11,481 nt of DNA. It comes from a bacterium UBA2214 (GTDB lineage Bacteria; Zhuqueibacterota; Zhuqueibacteria; Residuimicrobiales; Residuimicrobiaceae). The translations under genes were made by a program, and so were the position numbers. Where the stretch lies: contig DCUM01000247.1 of the NCBI GenBank assembly GCA_002327255.1, forward strand, positions 1-11,481. The letters run 5' to 3'. Position 1 is the first letter of the stretch. Every line of letters starts with the position of its first letter. A model generated the notes under the pieces. It was not told the DNA's origin, made no database searches, and worked only from the letters and a program-made list of their open reading frames with translations. This document shows, piece after piece, positions 5,803 to 11,481 of the stretch.

Positions 5803-6204
5803 TTATGGACCCGGTTCGGTGGCGATGAGAAATTTTTCCGCTCCGGCGAGTTTGGCGATATCGATGATGCGGATGGTGGCATCCAGCGTCAGCTCCTTGT
5901 CGGCGCGGATGATGAGGGTTTTGCCGGGATGCTCCTTCAGCAGCGGCCGCAGACGCGCGCCGAGTTCGCTCAGCTTGACCATTTCGCTGTTGAGGAATAT
6001 CTGCTCCGTCTTGCTGATGCTGAGGTTGATCTTGTCGCCCTCCTCAACTTCACCCGACGCGGCGCGCGGCAACTTGACCTTGATGCCCGGCTGCACGATA
6101 AAAGAAGAGGAGAGCATGAAATAGATCAGCAGCAGCAGGACGATATCCGTCAGGCTGATGGCGGCATAATTGATGATCCGCTTACGCGTTGTTGTGAAGG
6201 TCAT
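5803..6204 (-). CDS. exbD: ExbD/TolR-family biopolymer transport protein
   Basis: This 133-residue inner-membrane protein is the ExbD/TolR stator subunit. It has a short basic cytoplasmic N-terminus and one membrane helix (about 17-36, SLTDIVLLLLIYFML) with D20 at the place of the proton-conducting aspartate. A periplasmic domain of about 100 residues follows, with the expected KVKLPRAASG, INLSISKTEQIFLN and LIIRADKELTLDATIRIIDIAKLAG blocks. The length is typical. The start ATG overlaps the end of exbB by 23 nt and is preceded by GGAGG at 6211-6215 with a 6-nt gap, supporting it. The single exbD copy beside one exbB and one tonB makes a minimal complete module. Confidence 0.94.
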   Translation of the reverse strand: MTFTTTRKRIINYAAISLTDIVLLLLIYFMLSSSFIVQPGIKVKLPRAASGEVEEGDKINLSISKTEQIFLNSEMVKLSELGARLRPLLKEHPGKTLIIRADKELTLDATIRIIDIAKLAGAEKFLIATEPGP

Positions 6205-6823
6205 GTCTGGCCTCCGTTTCCTGCATCATATCGAGCAGTTCGTTGGAGCTCTCCTGCATTTCGAATACATGATGCTCCACCTTGCCCTGCAACCAGTTGT
6301 AGGCGATGAGCGCCGGAATGCCGACGCTGAGGCCGGCCGCGGTGGTGATGAGCGCTTCCCAGATGCCGCCCGCCAATACGCCCGCATCGACATTGCCGCC
6401 ACGCGACTGGATCTGCATGAACGCCTGGATCATGCCGGTGACGGTGCCGAGAAAGCCGAACATGGGCGCGGTGCCCGCCACGGTGGCGAGGATGCCAAGA
6501 TATTTTTCCATGTGATAGACTTCCGCCTGTCCGGCACTCTGGATGGCCTCCTTGATCTCTTCGCGCGGCCGGTCACGTTTCAGCAAGGCGGCCCTGGTGA
6601 TGCCGGCGATGGGCCCTGGCGTTTCCCTGCACATCAGGATCGCATCTTCAATGCGCTGGCGCATCAAATGCGAGCGCACCTTCAGCACAAATTTACGCGA
6701 ATTGATGCTGATCTTGCGCAGGGTGAGATAGCGCTCCACCACAATCACCACCGCGATGAAGGAACAGATCGCGATGGGAATCATCATGACGCCCCCCTTG
6801 ACGACAAATTCATAAAACGACAT
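6182..6823 (-). CDS. exbB: ExbB/TolQ/MotA-family proton channel protein
   Basis: This 213-residue protein forms the proton-channel scaffold around ExbD. Three membrane helices are visible, at about 10-30, 107-135 and 153-178, with the cytoplasmic loop between the first two as in ExbB. TM2 contains FLGTVTGM with T127, and TM3 contains GGIWEALITTAAGLSVGIPAL with E156 and T160/T161. These match the polar residues of E. coli ExbB that line the proton path. The length is close to TolQ. The ATG is preceded by GGAGG with a gap of about 7 nt. An 84-nt gap separates it from the barrel gene upstream. A 13-nt palindrome, GATCGC-C-GCGATC (6897-6909), spans the end of that gene. Assignment to ExbB rather than TolQ rests on the tonB neighbour. 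Confidence 0.94.
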   Translation of the reverse strand: MSFYEFVVKGGVMMIPIAICSFIAVVIVVERYLTLRKISINSRKFVLKVRSHLMRQRIEDAILMCRETPGPIAGITRAALLKRDRPREEIKEAIQSAGQAEVYHMEKYLGILATVAGTAPMFGFLGTVTGMIQAFMQIQSRGGNVDAGVLAGGIWEALITTAAGLSVGIPALIAYNWLQGKVEHHVFEMQESSNELLDMMQETEARHDLHNNA

Positions 6824-6907
6824 GGATATCCTCCGGGATAGGTCTGTTGCGGTAATTGGTTATTTCTGCTGTTTCGCTCATTTTCCTGTTTTGGCGGATC
6901 GCCGCGA

Positions 6908-8641
6908 TCAATAGCTGTAGCGCAGGCCGAGAAAAAGCTGCACGCCGGGTTCCTGGTACCCTTCCCATATCACGTACTCGCGATTGAGGAGATTGCGGAT
7001 GGAAAAATGGCCGTGCAGATGGGCGCCGAAAGCGCGGCTGAGTCGCGCATGCAGTAAGAATACCTCCGGCAGACGCCCCGGCAATTCCAGGCCGCGGCGC
7101 CGTTCACCGATGAGTTCAGCTTCTCCCTCCAGCGCCACCCTTGCCGGCAGCGGCATCTCCATCCGGCCCCTGATCAGGTAATCGGGACGATAGGGAATTC
7201 GGTCGTCTCCGCCCCGGGCGCCCGGATGCTGCAGGTGATCGCTGTTGAGCGAGAGGGAGCCCTGCAGACGCACGGTGGTGGTGATGTTACCTGTTGCTCC
7301 GAACTGCAGTTCGCTGAGCCGGACATCCTGCACCCGGCGCAGATTGAAGAGTCCGGATTCCGGGTTGCGCTCCCAGTACGAATACGATGCCTGTTGGGCA
7401 TACCAGGCCAGCGCATGGACGGCGAGCGCCTGGAAGGGGCGCGTCTCCGCCTTGAGTTGCACGGCCAGAGGCCGGTCATCAGAGACCAGCGGCAGCACAT
7501 GGGCGAGCCAGGGATTCTCCTGCAGACGGCTGGTGTAATTTATGGCTGTGAGTCCGGAGGTGACAGCGAGGGTAATGCCCCAGCGGGGTGTGGGCAACCA
7601 GGCCACTTGTGCCAGTGCCGCGAGGCGGCTGAGATCGCCCGAGTCGGCCGAGCAGTTCTGCCAGCCGATCCCCAGGGTGGTGCGCATTCCCGCAAAGGGT
7701 GTGGTCTGCACCTCGAGGCGCACTTCATTCCGCGTTGCGCGGATGTCGGTGCTGTCGCGGTCGCTGCCCAGGGTTTCGCGTTCATAAGCGGCCGCACCGG
7801 TCATCCGCCAGTGCTTCCAGGTGCGGGTATAATCGCCCGCCAGTCCAAGCCGGAAGTGGTCGCTGTGGCGCCAGGCGGCCCCGCTGGTGTCGCTGTTCAG
7901 ACTCGTATTGCCCACTGTAAGGGCTGCGTTGGCACGTGCGTCCGGCGCGGGCCGGTATTCGGCGGCTGCCCGCAGGGAGGTGGTGTTGGCGGAGCGCTCG
8001 AGGCGCGGCAGGAGGGCGCCATGGGCGCCCTGCTCAAGGTGTTCGTAGCCGATGTCCGCTTCACCCGTCAGGTTGGGCTGCAGGGGGCCTTTTATCCGTG
8101 CTTGCAGGCCTGCGCGTGCCAGTTGACTGTTTTCAAAAGCGCCGTCGCTGCGCTCCATGCGGGCGGCGAGGCGAACCTCCCCCCGGGCAAGTTGACGCCA
8201 GAAACCGCCATCGGCGAGTGCGCTGACATGGGATCCTCCCGTGAGTCCTGCCCAATAGCGCTGCGTTTGTGCCGGACGCGCATCTCCCGCCACCACACGG
8301 CTGGCATCGCGGCGGCTCCAGATTGACACGGGTGCAAATTCAGGCATCAGCAAACGCGGCAGTTCCCGGCTCGAATTTTTTTTGTTTTCCACCAGGCGCA
8401 TGGCGCGATCCTGCCCCAAAATGACCACTTCGGGTAATTCGATGCGGCTGCTGTCGGCATCGATTTTTTTTTCTGCTACAGCGATGTTCAGCGAATCGGA
8501 AGGCAGGGTGATGCGCGCCGGCGGCAGCGGTCTATCCTGGCCTGTCAGCGGCTGCGTCAGGGCCAATCCGAGCAGGGCAGCACGGGTCAGATTTTTAGTA
8601 TGAAAAGACATGAAATGGACTCGATGTTGTGCGGTTATCAT
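6908..8641 (-). CDS. TonB-receptor-like outer-membrane barrel without a plug domain
   Basis: This protein of up to 577 residues has a signal peptide (basic MSFHTKNLTR, then AALLGLALTQPLTG) and a TonB-box-like stretch ELPEVVILG at 68-76. From about residue 127 to the end it has alternating amphipathic strands rich in aromatic residues. The last 40 residues (IRNLLNREYVIWEGYQEPG, then a strand ending in Tyr) match the C-terminus of TonB-dependent receptors. A normal receptor has a plug of about 120-150 residues between TonB box and barrel; here only about 50 fit. The ATG at 8641 overlaps the upstream stop by 4 nt (ATGA), favouring coupling. The ATG at 8611 gives a neater signal peptide, and neither has a strong Shine-Dalgarno. 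The gene is followed by exbB-exbD-tonB, so it is the likely partner of that module. Its ligand is unknown. Confidence 0.8.
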   Translation of the reverse strand: MITAQHRVHFMSFHTKNLTRAALLGLALTQPLTGQDRPLPPARITLPSDSLNIAVAEKKIDADSSRIELPEVVILGQDRAMRLVENKKNSSRELPRLLMPEFAPVSIWSRRDASRVVAGDARPAQTQRYWAGLTGGSHVSALADGGFWRQLARGEVRLAARMERSDGAFENSQLARAGLQARIKGPLQPNLTGEADIGYEHLEQGAHGALLPRLERSANTTSLRAAAEYRPAPDARANAALTVGNTSLNSDTSGAAWRHSDHFRLGLAGDYTRTWKHWRMTGAAAYERETLGSDRDSTDIRATRNEVRLEVQTTPFAGMRTTLGIGWQNCSADSGDLSRLAALAQVAWLPTPRWGITLAVTSGLTAINYTSRLQENPWLAHVLPLVSDDRPLAVQLKAETRPFQALAVHALAWYAQQASYSYWERNPESGLFNLRRVQDVRLSELQFGATGNITTTVRLQGSLSLNSDHLQHPGARGGDDRIPYRPDYLIRGRMEMPLPARVALEGEAELIGERRRGLELPGRLPEVFLLHARLSRAFGAHLHGHFSIRNLLNREYVIWEGYQEPGVQLFLGLRYSY

Positions 8642-11481
8642 TCTTTACCCACCAGCGCCTGCAGCCGTGATTCGGCTTTGGCAACATATTCCGCCTCGGC
8701 GGGATAATCCTTGATCAGGGTTTGATAAAGCCGGCGCGCATCCGCCAGCCGTCCCAGCTCTTCGTTGCACTGCGCGGCCATATAGATGGCGGGGACGACC
8801 CATTCGAGGAGCTCCGGATAAAGATACTTTATCTTGAGATAAGCCAGGCTGGCCTGGGCATGGTTTTTTTGCTTGCGGCCGCTCTCCGCCAGGAGATATT
8901 GCGCCTCGGCGCCGATGGCCGCAGCGCTTTTTTCGATCAGGGGTTCGAGGAGCGCCTGGGCTTGTGCAAATTGATTTCTGTCGATGTAAATGCGCGCGAG
9001 TCCAAGCCGGGCCAGCTCATTTTGGGATTCGCTGTCGAGCGCTTTGAACCAGGTCTCGGCCGCATCGAGGCGCCCGGCGCCGATATCCAGGAGTCCGAGT
9101 TCATACGCGGCGCGCGATTTGCGTTCGTGGGTGGGGTAATCCTGGATGAGTTTTCGGTACCACGTGGCGGCCTGTGTGGTCTCGCCGCGCTGCGCATGGA
9201 GCCGGGCGCCTGCGTACAGGGCATCGGCAGCGCGTGGTGCGGCGGGGTACTTTTGCCATTGCTGACGGTAGGCCTCCAGCGCTTTTTCCGGCTGGCCGGC
9301 GTCTTCATGACAGAGCGCCATGCCGTACCAGGCGGATTGAGCGGCCGGGGTCGCGCCATACTCGCGCAGCAGCGTCTGGTACTGCAGCAGGGCCTTGTCG
9401 ATTTGTCCGTTGTCCGCCAGATATTGCGCCTGGCGGTTCAACACCATGGCGGCCGTCTCCTGGTTGGGGAGGCGCTGTACATATTCCTGCAGGACGCGGT
9501 CCGCTTCGTCGCTTTCGCCCTTTTGCATCAGCGACCATTGCAAGCCGGTGATCGCCTCCGCGACCAGGTCGCTGCCGGGAAAGGTTTCGATCAGCTTTTT
9601 GTATTGCGTGATGGCTTCGTCATAGTTGCCGAGGTTATAATAGCAATCGGCGATGGCATAGGTGGCATCATCGAGGAAGGGACTCTGTGGATACTGCCAC
9701 AGGAGTTGACGGAAGGTGGCGATGGCCTGGTCATATTGATTTTCCCGGAACCGCACCCGTCCGCTGAGGAAGAGGGCTTCCGGCGCGACTGTGCTCTTGC
9801 CATACGTCTTGACCACGGCATCCAATACCTGGCGCGCCTGCTGCAGTTCACCGGCGCGGTAATGGCTCAGGCCGATCTGGAATCTGGCTTCGGCGCGCAG
9901 GGCTTCCACGTCGCTGGCCGCGTAAGCCGCTTCATAGGCCTTGATCGCCGCCACGAATTTTTTATCGTTGAACTGGGCGTCGCCGCTGCGCAGGTGGGCA
10001 TCCACCTTCAAGGCCGGTGCGTGGGTCATGGCGGCGGCCGTGTTGAAAGCGGTTGCAGCCGTGGCGAACTGGTTGGTCTTGAGCGCCGCATAGCCGAGTC
10101 CATACCAGGCTTCGGCGAGGCGGTCGGAGCGTGGATTTTCCGCTATGAAACGCTGATAATCGCCGGCTGCCTCCGCAAAACGCCCCAGCTTGAAACGGGT
10201 TTCGGCGCGCCAGAAGAGCGCATCGCCGGCCACTGCGCTCCGGGGAAAAGCGCGCAGCACATCATCGAGATTTTTCAGCGCCAGTTCATAATCCCTGGCC
10301 TGAAAACGCGACCAGGCGAGTTTAAAGATGGCTTGCGCCTTGACTTCCGGGGATTCGTACTCTTGCACGGCTTCGCGAAAGATTTGATTGGCGGCGTCGA
10401 CGTTGCCCTCGCCAAGATGGCATTCGCCCACCATGATGGCGGCATCACCGGCCACGGGGGCATGGGGAAAGCGTTCGACAATCTGGGCATAGAGCGGCCG
10501 GGCGGTGCTGTAGGCCTTGTCGCGGAAAAGCTGCGAGGCATACTCGAAAAGAGCGTTGGGCGTCTCTTCGCTCTGGGGATAATCGGCGATGAGTTTTTTA
10601 AAGGTCTTCTGCGCCTCTTCGGAACGTCCCAGCGCCAGCTGGCTGCGGCCACTTTGGAACAGCGCCGAGGCGATCAGCTTTTGATCCTGACTGACGGCGG
10701 GGAGGCGCTGCCAGGCGGCGATGGCCTCATCGAGCTTTTGCGATCTGGAGAGGGCGATGCCGAGGCTGTAGAGGGCATCATCCGCATAGGGATGGTCCGC
10801 CAGGGTCGCGATCACCTGAAAAGCCTTGATCGCCTTGTCGTACTCCTTTTTTTGCAGGAAGGCTTCGCCGATAAAATACTGCGCCTCACCCCGCCAGGTG
10901 CTGGCGGGGTAGGTCACAATGGCGTGGGAGAGATCGGTGATGGCGAGATCATACGCCTGGTTGCCATAGTGCGCCATGCCAAGCCGAAAGGTCGTCTGTT
11001 CCGTCAACGCGCTTTTGGGGTAGAGTTTCAGCAGGCGCCCATAGACCGCGATGGCTTCACCCCAGGCCTGCTGCTCTTCATGGATCGAAGCGGCGGCAAA
11101 GAGGGCATAGTCCGCCACTTCGCTGCCCGATTGCTCATCGGCGATTTTGATGAAGTAATTCAGCGCTTCCGTTTGTCGACCGCTGCGCAGCAGGGTTTCT
11201 CCGTACCAATAGCGGGCGTTGGCATGGAGGCTGCTGGCGGGATGATCCGTCAAAAACTGGCCAAGGGTTTGAAGCGCCTCGTCGTGACGATTCAAATGGG
11301 CCAGGCATTGACCGATCCGGAAGGAGGCCTGATCGCGGAGCATCAGGGCGGCATGACGCTGCAGCAGATCGCGATAGGCTGCGAGCGCGCGTTCGAATTG
11401 GCGCCGTTGAAAATAACTCTCGCCGAGCAGAAAACGCGCCTCTTCCACATGGGCTGTCTCGGGATATTTGCCGATGTAATC
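8638..11481 (-). CDS. Very long TPR-repeat protein, 5' end outside window
   Basis: The frame stays open to the window edge, so the protein is N-terminally incomplete; 947 residues are visible. Residues upstream of the GTG at 11448 (DYIGKYPETAH) complete a repeat, so that GTG is not the real start. The whole visible part is about 25 tandem repeats of roughly 37 residues with the TPR pattern: A-F-LG near the first helix, Y or F in the second, A-I--Y--L, then a YP-S type turn. The extended turn and 37-residue period resemble the BamD/YbgF (CpoB) type of TPR found in envelope proteins. No enzyme domain is visible. Its stop overlaps the barrel gene start by 4 nt and it heads the visible operon. 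A periplasmic scaffold for the barrel/TonB complex is inferred. Whether it has a signal peptide cannot be seen. Confidence 0.88.
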   Translation of the reverse strand, partial: DYIGKYPETAHVEEARFLLGESYFQRRQFERALAAYRDLLQRHAALMLRDQASFRIGQCLAHLNRHDEALQTLGQFLTDHPASSLHANARYWYGETLLRSGRQTEALNYFIKIADEQSGSEVADYALFAAASIHEEQQAWGEAIAVYGRLLKLYPKSALTEQTTFRLGMAHYGNQAYDLAITDLSHAIVTYPASTWRGEAQYFIGEAFLQKKEYDKAIKAFQVIATLADHPYADDALYSLGIALSRSQKLDEAIAAWQRLPAVSQDQKLIASALFQSGRSQLALGRSEEAQKTFKKLIADYPQSEETPNALFEYASQLFRDKAYSTARPLYAQIVERFPHAPVAGDAAIMVGECHLGEGNVDAANQIFREAVQEYESPEVKAQAIFKLAWSRFQARDYELALKNLDDVLRAFPRSAVAGDALFWRAETRFKLGRFAEAAGDYQRFIAENPRSDRLAEAWYGLGYAALKTNQFATAATAFNTAAAMTHAPALKVDAHLRSGDAQFNDKKFVAAIKAYEAAYAASDVEALRAEARFQIGLSHYRAGELQQARQVLDAVVKTYGKSTVAPEALFLSGRVRFRENQYDQAIATFRQLLWQYPQSPFLDDATYAIADCYYNLGNYDEAITQYKKLIETFPGSDLVAEAITGLQWSLMQKGESDEADRVLQEYVQRLPNQETAAMVLNRQAQYLADNGQIDKALLQYQTLLREYGATPAAQSAWYGMALCHEDAGQPEKALEAYRQQWQKYPAAPRAADALYAGARLHAQRGETTQAATWYRKLIQDYPTHERKSRAAYELGLLDIGAGRLDAAETWFKALDSESQNELARLGLARIYIDRNQFAQAQALLEPLIEKSAAAIGAEAQYLLAESGRKQKNHAQASLAYLKIKYLYPELLEWVVPAIYMAAQCNEELGRLADARRLYQTLIKDYPAEAEYVAKAESRLQALVGKE

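Noticed and set aside
6170..6841. Plus-strand frame of 223 codons opposite exbB
   Set aside because: The minus strand encodes a full ExbB with correct helices and key polar residues. The opposite frame is rich in His, Asp and Arg, typical of antisense translation.
7226..8326. Long plus-strand frame of 366 codons inside the barrel gene
   Set aside because: It is the antisense shadow of a GC-rich coding region. The peptide is low in structure and unlike any family, while the minus-strand frame has a signal peptide and a receptor C-terminus.

Overview
The window is from a Gram-negative (diderm) bacterium. It carries a TonB/ExbB/ExbD inner-membrane energy module, a TonB-receptor-like outer-membrane barrel with a signal peptide, and a very long periplasmic-type TPR protein. 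Shine-Dalgarno sites are clear for exbB, exbD, tonB and the antitoxin, but the Mur-ligase genes have none. I cannot name the species. The TPR-barrel-ExbB-ExbD-TonB order would fit an FCB-group or related candidate lineage, but that is a guess.

Layout. (1) 106-677, plus strand: a compact AT-rich toxin-antitoxin pair, with a Phd/YefM-type antitoxin followed by a ParE/RelE-type toxin. (2) 884-3485, minus strand: two tandem, overlapping, clearly paralogous MurF-like ligases. Both lack most of the usual MurF N-terminal substrate domain. Both end in the same extra tail with four cysteines, C-x4-C-x5-C-x2-C-P-M-L. Two perfect inverted repeats lie in the AT-rich leader upstream of the first one (3552-3576 and 3595-3613). 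(3) 3486-4919: about 1.4 kb without a recognisable gene. It holds several hairpins, one compact palindrome, and three doubtful tiny ORFs in succession on the plus strand. (4) 4920-11481, minus strand: one tightly packed operon entering from beyond the right edge. In transcription order it is TPR protein (5' end outside the window), plugless TonB-receptor-like barrel, exbB, exbD, tonB.

Working together. ExbB and ExbD form the proton-driven stator and TonB carries the force across the periplasm. The barrel encoded just upstream has a TonB-box-like segment but no room for a normal plug, so it is the natural candidate partner. The TPR protein overlaps the barrel gene by 4 nt and ends just before it, so the two are probably translated together. 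The TPR protein may be a periplasmic scaffold for the complex. Independently, the two MurF-like proteins probably activate a carboxylate with ATP and join it to an amine. Their missing substrate domain and cysteine tail argue for a role outside ordinary peptidoglycan precursor synthesis.

The left third (toxin-antitoxin, Mur pair, gene-poor stretch) looks visibly richer in A/T and less tightly packed than the GC-rich operon on the right, consistent with an accessory segment beside a more conserved operon.
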